64,000 bases of DNA from the NCBI GenBank assembly GCA_023014365.1, contig JAEBUN010000004.1, forward strand, positions 2,790,001-2,854,000, in the 5' to 3' direction. Source of the DNA: Lepiota brunneoincarnata. Taxonomy: Eukaryota; Basidiomycota; Agaricomycetes; Agaricales; Agaricaceae. Below are positions 11,855 to 23,480 of this stretch, in pieces. How positions within the stretch are numbered: position 1 is the first letter of the stretch; each line of letters begins with the position of its first letter. The position numbers and the translations under genes were made by a program. The notes under the pieces are model-generated. The model had not been told where the DNA came from and did no database searches. It saw only the letters and a program-made list of their open reading frames with translations.

Positions 11855-13308
11855 ATGCCAGCCACCACCGCCGAGCAATGTGTGTCTACATCCAAAGACA
11901 CGACTACCTTCATCTTGTCTGAGCTTCTGGCCGACTGGCCGTATGAACGGCGTTTACACCCGGACCCTGCTACTACCGAGGTAGAGTCCACCAATTGGAC
12001 CAGAAGCCATCATCTCTTTCAAGGAAAAGCCCAGGAAGCTTACGATTCCTTCCTCTGCAGTGCGCATTGATCACAATAACAATTGGGCTACTCTTTGACG
12101 TTCATCTTACTAGGCTTGTACGCATGCTTCACGTACCCGCAAGGCACCAGAGGTTAGTCCGCTCCCTCTAGGTAAACACCGGATGGGCACTTATTTTTAA
12201 TCTTACTTTCATCAGAATTCGGTCGTGCTACTCGTGATCTGATAAACATGTTATTCATCATTGACGAGTACACCGACATTGCCGACCCTAAGACCGCTGC
12301 TCAGTTCCGCGACGTCGTGATGGACATCCTCCGGAACCCATACCGGGAACAGCAACCGGATAGTAGGTTCGGTATATACGTCCGGGAGTAAGTTGCCACA
12401 CTCCTAATCGGAAATCCATAACCTTATCGTTTCATAAGGTTCTGGCACCGGGCGCTCTCACTCGTTCCTGCAGGGTCGCCTTGCATCAATCATTTCGTAA
12501 AAGAGATGGATTTTTACTTGGAGGCCGTGATTCAAGAATTGGAGGATCGCCACGCTGACCATGTTCGATCAATCAAGGAGTACTTGAGAGTCCGGCGGGG
12601 GACTATTGGTATAATGGCCTGCCTGGGTTTCCTTTGGTTTGGATTGGGATTCCGAAGGAGGTGATGGACCACCCCACGATCAAGTCCATGATACTGGCCG
12701 GTGTGGACTTGGTAATATTAATCAATGTGAGTAATGTTGCCCCGAGTCGAGCAAGATAGACTAAGTATCTCTCATAGGATATGCACTCTTACGCAATTGA
12801 AGCTTCACGTGGAATGGGGGTCCACAATATCGTTACGTCAATTATGCATGAACGCCGGGTTGACTTACCTACATCTATGGTGTTGAAAGACCTCGCAGAT
12901 CAAAGGGTCAAACAATTCCTCACCGACAAGGAGAATTTACCATCATGGGGCGAGGGAGTGGATATCAGTGTCGGCAAACTCATCGAGGGTATTGGTTACT
13001 TCGTCCGCGGCAATGACGTTTGGCACTATGAGACAGCAAGGTACTGGGGAAACGAAAGACTGGATATCAAGAAAACAAAATTGGGGACCCTGTCCACAGC
13101 GGCCGAGAGGAAAGAGGAGTTGCTCACGAAGGAAGAGTTAAAGGCCGTGATGGCACCAAATCCTATCGGGTCGAAGCCTAAGCCGGCGTCTTATCACCAC
13201 CGCCCCTGGTCCATTCCGTTCTTATTCTTACTTTGTTTTGTTCCAATCATCTTTTTACTGCTCCCACTTCGTATCCGTTATGATCGAATCCCCAGTGCGT
13301 CGTATTAG
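11855..13308 (+). CDS. Class I sesquiterpene synthase with an unusual C-terminal membrane segment (one frameshift)
   Basis: Exons 11855-12059, 12114-12152, 12216-12387, 12439-12726 and 12778-13308 encode about 411 residues of a basidiomycete terpene cyclase, which ionises farnesyl diphosphate and cyclises it. The metal-binding aspartate motif reads DEYTD in LFIIDEYTDIAD. The effector-type RRGTIG follows, then the NSE motif NDMHSYAIE and the ARYWG pair near the end. One base is missing at about 12641-12652 (FGL then IPKEV), breaking exon 4. After the catalytic domain the protein continues for about 70 residues, ending with a strongly hydrophobic stretch (SIPFLFLLCFVPIIFLLLPL) and a short basic tail, as in a tail-anchored membrane protein; sesquiterpene synthases are normally soluble. 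The start at 11855 is the ATG nearest the conserved region; an upstream in-frame ATG at 11789 would add 22 residues. Confidence 0.85.
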
Positions 13309-13589
13309 GTGGTGATCAGTCCTCCAATTGTTGTTGTACATGCTTACATCAAGTTTTTCTTTCTAAATGGGGTCTAATGTTTCCTTCAGGCTCGTAGTTA
13401 CTGTTAAAAGTACTTTTCTCATGGCGTTTTAGCATGGTGAGCGGGATTCCACAGTTCCGGGAACTGCCCCATTACGTCCCAGCACAGCGAGTGCGGTGTT
13501 CAAAGTACTGTCAGCAACGATTTAGCCTCAGAACAGCGCGCCATCGGTAATTAACGAATTCATCCAAGGAGCTCGACCTTTCCCCACTA

Positions 13590-14640
13590 GAATTGCCTGA
13601 ATTTGACCAGCATTCCGTCTTTAGAGATGCACCGGCTCCTAGACAATATGTAACATACTGCTATCGCCACCATCTATCTGATGGCGGTGTACCGGTTAGA
13701 CATCTCACTACTGCACAACGTTTTGATTGTTCTCTGGAGACTGCCGAAGCAGTAACGTCGATTCGGGCATCGAGCGAGTGAATGGGGGCTAAAATGCTAT
13801 CTGGCGCAGGCGAGCTAATCCGAAGCGGACGAGGCGTATGACCCTCGGGGGGACGAGTAGCAAGAAGTCACTTGCGATCGATCCCCGAGTCAAGCTCTAC
13901 GATATGATTTTTGTGGACTGTTCGGTTTCCTTTTTGCCGTGCTCGCCGGTGAAAGAATCCCCCATACAACAGGGCTAGCGACGTCGTTGCTGGGCCGGGG
14001 AGACTGGTCTTGGACCCCCAAGGCGGATTTAAATAAGCTTCTGAGCGCTGGAGTTCTATCGTTCCATTGCTACACTGTCTTCACGTCAGATAAGCTGACC
14101 GGTGACAACAACCCACCCGATTAGACCGTTCACCCCCAGCACCTGTTAGATAACCCCGATGATTGATTTGTTTTCACTTTAAAATGCAGGGGAAATATTG
14201 TATCCCACACCGAAGTTATTAACCGACCGGCAATGCGCAATTTGATATTGCCGCTGCCAAAGGGAATATGGGTTGACACCAGGGAGGAAATTCTAGCGTT
14301 CTGGCGGGGTGTCAGAATGCAGAGAGGCGTCAAGCCCGGGGACATCATTCTAATGAAGCGCCTCAGTGGCAGGGGCGGTACATGGTACGATTGAAATTTC
14401 ACCCTGCACGGGCTGCACGGGCATCGTTAAAGTGGGCCCCGTGGCAAAAACCAGCAAAAGAGGTGGATCATTTGTTCTGATCTCAGTAGCGAACATGGTC
14501 ACTCGGCAAGCGGTGCAACCTATAGAAGCAAACGACACGTTGTGCAGAAGCATAGATGGATCAATAAAAATAAACTGGAGTGTTTGATAACTTCGAAGGA
14601 TCACCCTTGGTTCAAAGGGACTAGAGAAACTACCAATCAC
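13590..14640 (+). pseudogene. Relic of the SulP permease 3' end (STAS, cNMP-like domain and 3' flank)
   Basis: This segment is a diverged direct copy of about 6310-7460. Matching blocks include 13610-13730 with the STAS region (GGTGTACCGGTTAGA in both), 13935-14090 with LLSAGxxxxH, 14180-14450 with the last exon, and 14470-14640 with the 3' flank. Stops and indels break every frame, so no protein can be made. It lies in the same orientation as the parent, so the P450 and terpene synthase are bracketed by two direct copies of the SulP 3' end. Confidence 0.85.
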
Positions 14641-15401
14641 CCCTGGGCAATCGAGCAGGTGTGCAAGAGACCGAAATGCTCTAGGCTGTGAAAACTTCCT
14701 GCTTCTTAATGATCCATGCAGTGATGGCTGAAAAGATTAGAATTAAGGAGTCTCATGTAGAGAATCACACAGGATGCTCTTCACGGAAAAAATGTCTATC
14801 CCCAAACTACGGACACGGCAGACTGGAATGAATAACAATAATTACTCTCGTCCGTGTCCAACTCTACGGAGATGATCCATCGAGAGCCCCTCGTGAATCC
14901 ACATGCCAAACCAAAACGGTGACACAAGGCGAGTAGCTCAAGATGAGGTCGATATTCCATGGACGTAACAGGCTCCGAGTGTGTGCGAAACTTGGAGCCT
15001 TGACTATGTTCATGGGTGTTTTTTTTTTTAAAGGATGGTGAGATGCGACAGACTCAAGATGGTACGTTGCGGGAACTGGTTCATTTGTTACTGAAGTAAA
15101 CCTGTTGATAGATAAGAAGTTGTGCCGTCGCTTGTGTCCTATGAATGCATTTGCGTCTAAGGCGGTGTGCGATGTCGATGATCAAAGTGGATCGGGACGT
15201 GTTTTTTTTTTTCTTGCCAAACGTGAGTACGTAATTAACTCCCACACCTTGATCACGTGTTGCAAGATAACCTGCCACTGCCCTTTATTTTATTTTTATT
15301 TATGTTCTTGTTTCCCACAAGTATATAATATTACCTTGGTAGATATCAGATCATCGACCTGCCGTCCTCTCTGAAACCACAGGCTCTTCCCAACCGGATA
15401 T
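14641..15401. other. Intergenic, no gene seen
   Basis: AT-rich sequence with T runs near 15018 and 15201. It ends in the promoter of the flavoprotein gene at 15402; a GATCACGTG element occurs near 15251. No coding signal was recognised. Confidence 0.45.
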
Positions 15402-16198
15402 ATGCCAGCGAACATGACCATCCCACGCTGGAAGAACATCCTCGAGAGAACGCTCGAGCAGTACCCAAGATCAACAGGTAAGCAGCAAGATACAACAAAA
15501 AATGGGAGCGAGATTGCAAACGGGTCCGGTATTTGCTATCACAGCCTTTCAACTTGCGACGATCGATGCTACCGCAACGGTCCCCCGCGTGCGCTCACAC
15601 ATATTCCGTTCGTTCTTGAGCAGTCCAAGCGCCCCAGACCTACCCCTGCTCATCAGCTCAACCGACGTACGCACGCCCAAGGTCCATCAAATTCTCAACA
15701 ATCCCAATGTGGAGGTGGCGTGGTGGATCGAAGGCGCGAAGGAGCAGTTCCGAATCGCCGGGCGAGTGAGCATGATTCACTGCGCCCAATCATAAGCTGT
15801 ATCAGATCACGCGGGAGCAGCTATTGAACAATGCGAGTGTGGATTTCGAGGGCGGTTTGGCCAGGCTGAAGCCCGCGGAATATGATTGGGAGGGGAAAAG
15901 GATTGAGGTGTTCAAGGCGATGAGTGCCCATATGAAGGCGAGTTGGTGTCGACCTACCCCTGGGAGCCCACTGGAGGAAGGGGAGAACAAGAAATGGCCC
16001 GAGACAGTGGAGGAGCCTAAGGAGGGAGATAGTGAGGAGACGAAGAGGAACTGGGAAACTGCGCTGGGGAATTTTGCGCTGGTTGTGATTGAGCCGAGCG
16101 AAGTTGACTATTTGACGATGGCGGTTGTTCCTAATAGGAGGTTCAAGTTTGCGAGGGCAGTCGAGGGTGGATGGGATGAGGTCGAAGTTGTTCCATGA
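15402..16198 (+). CDS. Pyridoxamine 5'-phosphate oxidase-like FMN-binding protein (Alr4036 type; one frameshift)
   Basis: Two exons (15402-15477, 15545-16198; intron 67 nt) give about 242 residues. The order of elements is that of the Alr4036/Pyridox_oxase_2 family: PRWKNILERTL at the N-terminus, FQLATIDATATVPRVR, then LLISSTDVRTPKV, VEVAWWIEG, FRIAGRV, and at the end FALVVIEPSEVDYL. Such proteins bind FMN in a split barrel and are thought to oxidise pyridoxamine phosphate or related substrates in the cytosol; the true substrate here is unknown. One extra base near 15783 (IHC then PNHKLYQITREQLL) splits the frame. The gene converges on the acidic-protein gene, with 163 bp between the two stops. 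Confidence 0.8.
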
Positions 16199-16361
16199 GC
16201 CAAGGAAATAATAATTTTGAATACGTCTGTACATATGAATAACACATCTAGGTCGCACAACAGATAAAAGACACAGCCCAAGATACAAGTACCCAGCGAA
16301 GAACGGTGGTGGTGAAGTACAAGACGAGCTCGGAACAGGAAGGTCCTCTGCCAAATGTAGT

Positions 16362-16961
16362 TTATGCCTTGACCTTCTTCGCGTCCTTCTCAGCACCCTC
16401 TTCGGCGACTTCGTCGATGTTTCGCTTTTTGCCACCCGTGGAAGAGGTGGGAGTGCTCTCCTCCTCTTCAGCATATTCCTGGTCATCATTTTCATCATCC
16501 TCCTCTCCTTCGCCGGCAGCGTTTGACTACGGCGCGTAATGAGTTCCCTGCGCGTCACGAAAAGAGGAATGGCTACAACTCACGTTGCCCAGCAACAGTT
16601 CAGTCAAGCTCTGGATTGTCGAGGGGATCAGTTGCGCGGACGCACGGTCTAGGTCACATGGTACGAACCTGTCTGCCTCCCTCTGCCTCCTCGACCCCTT
16701 CCTCGTCCTCATCATCAACGACCTCTTTATCCTCCTGTCCCCGTGATCAACCCGTTCAGTTCCCGCATTGGGCTCAAGAGAATGGATGTGGGTACAGACC
16801 TCGGGGTCGTAGTCATCCTCGTAGTCATCATCCTCTTCCTCTTCTTCACCCTCGACGCCAGCATCTTCGGGTTCTTCGAGAGGGTCCAGGCGCTCAACAG
16901 CATCTTCCTGCTGGTCTTCGACGTCCTGGGGTAGGAGATCATTAGCTGTGGGTTCAGACAT
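16362..16961 (-). CDS. Small acidic nuclear-type protein, 130 residues
   Basis: Three exons (16961-16800, 16734-16669, 16526-16362) join cleanly with phase-0 introns of 65 and 142 nt. The protein is dominated by Glu and Asp (about residues 10-105, e.g. EGEEEEEDDDYEDDYDPE). It ends with a Ser/Thr patch and a basic KKRNIDEVAEEG...KKVKA segment that could serve as a nuclear localisation signal. Such composition resembles histone chaperones and prothymosin-like proteins, but I recognise no named family. The open frame is intact across all junctions, unlike its neighbours. Confidence 0.7.
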
Positions 16962-17300
16962 GGTGATCGAAGTGGTAGGGTGGGAGAAGGTGGGGTGTGT
17001 GGGGTGTGAAGCGAGTGGGGATAGAATAGCTCTGGTTGGAGATCGTGGATTTTGACACAACCCTCAACAGGTTCTCCGGACGGACGGCGGAGGGCACCGT
17101 TGATCCCAGCCACGCGAGCCTCAACAGGTCAGGTGACCGGGAACGTTCGTCCCTGATAAGCGCTCGCAGCCCTGTGGAGGTTATCCTAGCGCCGTATCCC
17201 CGCCTACGCGCTCTTTATTTTCACCGGTAGCGTGGCGAAACAATAGACAGACTAGCTGCCTCGGGTTCGTTTTCGGCGAGAAATCCCGGAACTCGCTTAT
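16962..17300. other. Upstream region of the acidic-protein gene
   Basis: Promoter and 5' region of the minus-strand gene. A 64-codon plus frame (17036-17230) overlaps it and has no motif. Nothing else is seen. Confidence 0.35.
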
Positions 17301-17309
17301 TTGGCTCCA

Positions 17310-18000
17310 GATTGTCTCCCAAAAAAACAACCCTATTCAATCGGTCTAATACAAGAAAGTTCTTTGTGCTGATGGATAACGGGTGCCCATGGCTTTCTTC
17401 AATCGCCGTTCAATTACCAGTTGGGCCACATTCTACGGACTCACACGGCTGCCGAAGATGTTTGCATGGCTCCTCAATCAGGGGGCGACCACTATGTCAA
17501 TTTCACATACGCATTTCCAGGAGGGTTAAGGTTGCCATTAGGTTCTGCAAACAACCCAGATACCAGTAATGGATCATGCTGATTGTAGTGAATAACCCGA
17601 CTGATAGCTTGCAGGTCTATTCCTGCGGTTTCGGGGCTGAATTCCTTTTGAAATGTATTTAAAAAACAACTCATCTACGGCGCCTCCCAGCAGACAATTG
17701 GGACCTGCAGAAAGTTCCTCATGTATCTCCGTCAAGAACCGCGACGTGTCAACTCTGAATCGGAACCACCTTCCCTGAAAACCTTCCAAAGGTGTGGATT
17801 CCATATCTACACCCCATACCGTCGCCGGTGTGAACCCGCCACCCGGATTACGGGATGGTACTTTAGTGGAACCTCTTTCTTCGACCGATGCCGGGGTCTC
17901 GCCTTGCGGTCCCCCTGGCAGGTTTCTGCTCTATAGCGGGACAGAAGTGGTGCCACATTGCCAGACTGAAAAAAAAAAAGGAGTTGGCAAATCTGGCCCT
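17310..18000 (-). repeat. Repeat module N, copy A (degenerate)
   Basis: Blocks here (best at 17390-17760) recur at 22960-23400 and more weakly at 26960-27250, each time upstream of a K1 pseudokinase copy. Read on the minus strand, the copies share peptide fragments such as ELSAGPN.LL, LLVSGLFAE.NG and CKHLRQPCES, but stops and frame changes interrupt them. I do not recognise the ancestral gene. Confidence 0.5.
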
Positions 18001-18640
18001 TCACGTGCGTGTCCGCCAGGTGGCTTGACATACTACATATCCCCCTATCCCTTCTCTGTTGGTGCACACAACAACGACTAGTACCTCACCTTTTCACCTT
18101 TTCACACTTCCTTCCTCCTTGCCTTCTTTTTGTAGTTTCATGCCGTGGGGAGTACATGACTTGATTTCCATCTCTATCAAGTCACCAAGGCCAGAGCCAG
18201 AAAATGTTGCACGTGGCCTCGTCCCTGTATTATACCATCCGGCTTAAATGCCGAGCCACCGATCCGCCAACCCCTGTACCACTTACTTTCATAGATCAAA
18301 ATCAAGTGAGGCCACTGTTGTCGAGATCGCTATGAGGTGCTGCTATGCAAACATTCGGCTACCGCAGCTGTTGATATACTGGTGTAAATTGTCATTAGAG
18401 AATCCAGCCAGAGGCTTGGATATCTCCAGATCTTCCGTTTCAAGATACGGTTACGTGAATCCGGGCTTCGAATAAAATTCCTGGAACATGATAGCGCGCT
18501 AAAAGTGTCGTAACCAGAATGTCGAGAAGTCGAAGCTCAAACCAGACTTGGCTTATTTGGGTAGCCACCGTCACGAAAGGAGGGGAGTGGGATTTACACG
18601 AACTTATAGGTCGTTGTAAAGGGCAGAGAGCTGAGGATGT

Positions 18641-18652
18641 TATAAGCTATAA
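18641..18652 (+). promoter_or_regulatory. TATA-like element of K1-A
   Basis: A TATAAGCTATAA stretch about 98 nt before the K1-A start is conserved in all three K1 copies (near 24179 and 27696), each followed by a C-rich block and then CAGCATG. Confidence 0.4.
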
Positions 18653-18738
18653 CCCCCCTCGTCCATCCCTCTTCCTACAACCCGTCCATTGCTAGAGCCT
18701 TAGTGGACTCCCAGCACCTGTGCCGAACAAAATCCAGC

Positions 18739-19893
18739 ATGAGACTTGTAAGTCCATTTTGAGGTCCCTGAATTAGTCAAGGAGTTCACGATCACGGATT
18801 AGAACGCGTGTCAAAGCCTTGTTATTGATGTCACTCGCCAACTTGTTCTCAAGCAATCTCATCCTGTCAGGTTCTCCCATGCCGCGGATATATTCGAAGG
18901 TACGGTTGGGCCAATGCAAGCACTTTTCAAATGCTGGAGGCCGGGGCACGGCGAGGAGGGCTTCGAAAAGGTGGGAGAACAGCGAAATATGCCAGAGCCA
19001 CCTCTACTCTTGCTGACAGCTGCCCCAAGTTCATTCAGGCATTGTTAGACTGGAAGAGAGGATCTTCCAACCCAAATGTTCTGCCCTTTATCGGGCTCTT
19101 GGGGTCATCACGACCACTCCCAGATCTTGCACTTCCGTGTATGCGCGGGAACGTTATTGAATATCTTCAGGAGAAACCCGATGCGGATATACTTGTCCTG
19201 GTACAGTGGACAGAATCGTTGGTCTGTGCTATTGGAAGCACTAACCTACAAATATGCAGATGTATCAAATTGCGCTGGCATTAAAACACCTTCATCACCA
19301 GTGTCCCGTCATTACACATGGAAACATCAAGGCGGTGAGCTTTCTAAAGATTTTTACCAAGAGCCGGTTCGAGGGTGCTGAAATATGCTGTACCCCAAGG
19401 CTAACATCCTGATCAACAACGAGGGGCGTGCATTGCTAACCGATATCGCAGTACACCGTGCGCTCTTTGGCTTTGAAAGGCTTGGTTCCAATGTGAGGTG
19501 GACTGCGCCTGAGCTCCTATTGGATGAACAGGTTGGCGTCGAAGTGCCTTATACACCTGCATGCGATATCTGGAGCTTTGCGATGACGCTTCTGGAGGTA
19601 GGCGGTTTACCTTTCAATAACCAGTACGTCAATACTAACATCACGCCAACAGGTATACAGCAGAACAAGGCCTTACCAAAATTTTCACCATATCGCAACT
19701 GTTGTGGTTGCTATCTCCCAACAACAGATTCCTGTTCGGCCGCCAAGTCTCGTTTCTGAATCGTACAATGGTCCTCTGGCAACTCCTTGAGAGTTGTTGG
19801 AGATTTGATGCAAGCGAAAGGCCCCCAATAGATGTGATCGTCTTACGGCTTCGAGCCCTGAAAGAGCAGGAGTACAACAAAATGGCTGTCTAA
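18739..19893 (+). pseudogene. K1-A: kinase-like protein with HGN catalytic loop (nearly intact)
   Basis: Six phase-0 exons (18739-18747, 18803-18970, 19039-19200, 19260-19334, 19400-19597, 19653-19893) give about 283 residues of a tyrosine-kinase-like fold. Recognisable are the beta3 lysine in ALFKCW (residue 46), NVLPFIGLL, the catalytic loop HGNIKAANILI where active kinases have HRD or HGD, TDIAV in place of DFG, WTAPELL, and the late helix LWQLLESCWRFDASERPPIDVI. There is no glycine-rich loop. Loss of the catalytic Asp and of the DFG Gly predicts a pseudokinase. The first exon is only nine bases. One extra base at about 19769-19774 breaks the C-terminal frame; everything else is open. Paralogues are K1-B and K1-C. 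Confidence 0.72.
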
Positions 19894-20389
19894 ATCGTAT
19901 CAATAGAGTGATGTTTCATCAGTAGATCCGTGGAATAGCCAACAAAACCCTATACCGTTTGCAACGGAGAAATTCTTTAATAGCCCTAGTAACATTCCCT
20001 GAGAACCACAACCGGCGATTGGGAGGATAACACCCGTCAAATCAAATATTTTTCCGCGCCCCACTCATTTACCATAGTGTGGGTTGGGCGAAATTAATTC
20101 AATTGTCCAGAACGGGAATGGGTACATGTAGAACAACAGCTAAGCCGAGTTGGAAGCACAGAGGAATAACCATTTCTCCCCAAAAAAACAAACCCATCAT
20201 CAGTTGTCAAAGGATGGCAACGACTTGAGTGGATGGTGGGTTCCCCGAGCGAGAAAAAAAGACCATGCTCCGTGTCACTTCTGAACATCGAGTACCGATT
20301 TACACGGCATAGCGCTATCAAAAGCTGGGACTACAATAACAATTTTGCGCTGTGAGTATTCCAGATAAAATAATATGTTAATTAGTGAT

Positions 20390-22206
20390 GTAGAATGGTG
20401 GTCATAGAACTTGATACTGCGTAGGCTGGGAGAGGGGGACGGTGCTTTCCTCAAAACCTATGTGGTGACTTGTGGGGTCAAGGAGGAAGTGTGGTCAGGC
20501 CACCTGGAGCCGGGCGTCTCTAAAATACATCTGTATCAAGTCCAGTAGAACGGGAGTGAGGGAAAGAGATTCGACTTGTTTACGAAGGGCATGACAATCT
20601 CCGGGGAAGGTTCTGAAATGGAATTGCCTTGGAAGAATATGATGCCCATGGATCCGAACAAGTTACCTTCGAATGCCGCCGCTCCGCCACGCACTCTGGG
20701 CCTGATGATTATAAGACTTGATGCAACGTAACATCGGAGCTAGGCAGGTTCAGGAATCTCCCTCTCAGCACCCAGGCGCTGTCGAAGGAGTAGGCCCTCG
20801 GAAGTTTACAAGCTCCGGGTGGTACTGAGCTTGGGTGCAGACTGTGTAGCGATTTCCATTAATTCCTGGGTAGGTTGTGAGGAAAGGTAAGGAACAGAAC
20901 AGGCTGAGTGCCAGACTACTAAAAGTAACCAAATACTAAGCATACTAAACATTTCACCAGGTCCACCCCACCGGGCCGTGGCTTGGATGTTGAACCCTCG
21001 GGTCATCCAAGTGGGTTGAAATGGCGTGTGTTTCTTTCCATTACCAAGTCCACGTGTAAGTCGTCTCTCTCACACACCGTTAAAAACACTTGCATCGCGG
21101 GTGGTCAAACATTCGAGGGTCACCAAGCTAGTCTGCGCAGTTTATGCCCTTGATAATGGGTGAGACTCGGAGCCTTTGGATCATGAGGCAATGATTCCAT
21201 CAATGTAGCTTGAGCTGCTCCAGGATGTTTGGGACGGCCTGGGTATGAGGGGCATGTATATCGCATACCTGGCTTATTAGGGATGGATGAGTAGACTACT
21301 GATAAGTCGATATTGTTCCTGCCAGTTGTTACTACAGTGAGTTGTGATTCAAGCATGTGCACACGAAAAGCGGGTGTGGTATTGAGTAGCTTACTGCTTA
21401 GTCGTGAGGTAGAAGTGTGTGCGTTTAAGGCTGTGGACAATGGATATCTGGAGTATCATAAGCGAGTTTAACCTCTGTTGCTTCGATGATGATTTAGACC
21501 ATGCGGCTTCGGATGATCGGTTCCCCTGCCCTCGGGTTGGGATTAAATGATAGAAGAAGGGTTTAGGAGATCTGTTTTGTTGGGCTGGCAGCGGTGGTGG
21601 TATGCTGCGAATGATCTCCCTGTTTACTTGTCATGCTGAAGCGAAAATATCGAGTGATGATATGTGACATCACATGTCCATGTCGTGCCTCTCTGATTCA
21701 TTGACCATTCCCTGATGGCATCCCCTGAACATGGACCAGTTACATTTGCGTTCAGGAAACACCTGCTGGTCTATGGCAGCATACCCTGTGGGCGGCTGAT
21801 GACCAATTCGTTATCGGTGGAGTTGGGGGCTTGGTTAGGATTGGCGTTCTGTGGCATGGCGCGGGAGGCCCATTTTGGTATTTATGCAAGAGTGCGAGAA
21901 GTTTGTATGTATGATGTTTCAAACTTTTACGTATTCAAAACCTATCAGGCCTGTTACTGACCTCACAGGGTCCCCGGACACATCTGTCCCCCGATGCATC
22001 CTTCGCAATGGAACTGAAAAATTCTCTGTCCTCATTTCTAGAGCGTGTGATAGCCGGTTTATGGTTTCGGATGTGCGGCCCCGAGTAAGTTTAAAACTGA
22101 TCTCCTCACAACGTGCAGGCAATCTGACCCCTAGTCATTCATCCTCAAACACCCCCATCACAGCTAGGATCTCACCTGTGTTTCTGTCCAGTACGTGTTA
22201 GAAGAC
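20390..22206 (+). repeat. K2 upstream block, copy 0
   Basis: This block recurs in front of every K2 gene (29330-31515, 34330-36019, 38957-40680). Landmarks are the GCCTGATGATTATAAGA segment (here about 20699), AACATCGGAGCTAGGCA, and a stretch ending in CTCACCTG...GAAGACATG. Open frames in it are short and not conserved in frame between copies, so it is probably non-coding flank and promoter carried along with the gene. Confidence 0.65.
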
Positions 22207-22383
22207 ATGTGGTTTATCCCTCTGTTCCGCCAGTTTTCAGACTGTATTTTTTCCAAGCCTCACGGTCCCAGCGAAGATCCACATGGTTCCCTCTGGAAGA
22301 AAACATTTACGTACATTTTCATCGATTCCGCACTCTCTCCCATTCGTCAGGGTCCCTATCCTGTCTGATTGTCGGATAGGTGT
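22207..22383 (+). pseudogene. K2-0: truncated kinase-like gene (first exon only)
   Basis: The frame from the ATG at 22207 matches the first part of exon 1 of K2-1, K2-2 and K2-3 (LFRQFSDCIFSKPHGPSEDP). A stop follows at the end of the PYPV motif and homology ends abruptly just after the LSD codons at about 22383, before the beta3 lysine. This is a duplication breakpoint; no kinase domain follows. Confidence 0.75.
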
Positions 22384-22551
22384 AAGCACGTGGGCTCACT
22401 AGTATCAGAGAGCCACAAAGTCACACGAGACAAGAATGATCCCAACAGTTTCTTCATATTGAAGGGGGTGCGCGTATCGAGTGTAAGGAAGATGATAGTA
22501 TCAGAAGGAGAAGATGATGATGATGATAATTATTTACATCGCAGTTAGTTG

Positions 22552-22671
22552 TTATGGCTCGACGCACTTGGTATCGGGACCCCCAACTTTGGAGCTGCTC
22601 CCCTTGTCAGCTTTTTCCTCCTTTTGGGTGACAGGTCCCTTCGTCATCGGACCCTTTCGCTTCTTTGCCAT
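22552..22671 (-). CDS. 39-residue lysine-rich ORF (module N, copy B)
   Basis: The complete frame starts MAKKRKGPMTKGPV and is rich in Lys, Gly and Ser. A related frame begins at 26582 (METSPKKRKGPKKKEPV), so the KKRKGP start is shared, which supports ancestral coding. KKRK resembles a nuclear localisation signal. The two diverge after about 25 residues; function unknown. It could equally be the surviving 5' end of a longer gene. Confidence 0.35.
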   Translation of the reverse strand: MAKKRKGPMTKGPVTQKEEKADKGSSSKVGGPDTKCVEP

Positions 22672-22679
22672 GTTACGAG

Positions 22680-23480
22680 TGGGGGGCTTCTCAGGATATG
22701 TTAATGAGGTGGGGCAGCGTACACTGGATGGTGTTGCTATAGTACAAACGCCCTTGCAAAAGCAAGGTTTGCACCATGCCTCCGCGGCCTCTGGTTATTC
22801 TAAATCAACCGCATGGGCCCTGAACGAGAGTCAAGATCGAACTTTCAGAGCGGTTGTACTAGCTAAGAAGCCGGTGCAGCGACGAAAGTCAATCCATGGT
22901 CCTCCCACAGCATGGGACCCGGGATCAACGTCGAAAACGAACTCTTGACCAACCACTCTGGCTCCCTCCAAGATATTATATGCCTCCTTCGCATCGATGT
23001 TCAAATTACCAGTTGGGGCACCATCCGCAGACTCGCACGGCTGCCAAAGATGTTTGGGTGTATGCATGGCTCCTCAGAGGCACCCAGGTACCTTGAGCAT
23101 ATGTGCATCCGGGGGCGACCACTATGTCAGTTTCGCATGCACATTTATACTTGCGTCAGAAAGTTCCGATTCCGAAAGGATCAAGGCTGCCATTAGATTC
23201 TGCAAACAACCCAGACACCAATAACAAACCATGCGAATTGTACAGCTTACAGGTTGATTCCTGCAATTTGTCAACTTTGAGGCTCAACTCCTTTTGAGAC
23301 GTTTTGAGAACAGTTCATCTACTCTTTCCCCATTCTGATCTGGGGTGTACCTGAGCAGGCGGTTGGGACCTGCAGAGGGTTCCTCCGATATCTCCACCAT
23401 TAACCCCGAAACGGAACCCGACCTTCCTCAGAAATTTCCTCCATAGTGTCATTGCTGTGTGCGAAGCCCGTTCCACAGGT
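22680..23480 (-). repeat. Repeat module N, copy B
   Basis: This is the best preserved copy of the module also seen at 17.3-18.0 kb. On the minus strand it contains a 78-codon frame (23067-22831, HLWQPCESADGAPTGN, EGARVVGQEFVFDVDPGS) and upstream pieces with EEPSAGPNRLLRYTP and VSGLFAESNGSLDP. Frame changes between the pieces are the same kind seen in the other copies. I cannot name the family; it is probably a decayed gene. Confidence 0.45.

Noticed and set aside
13593..14402. Open frames of 60-90 codons suggesting small genes
   Set aside because: They are fragments of the SulP 3' relic in changing frames and on the opposite strand.
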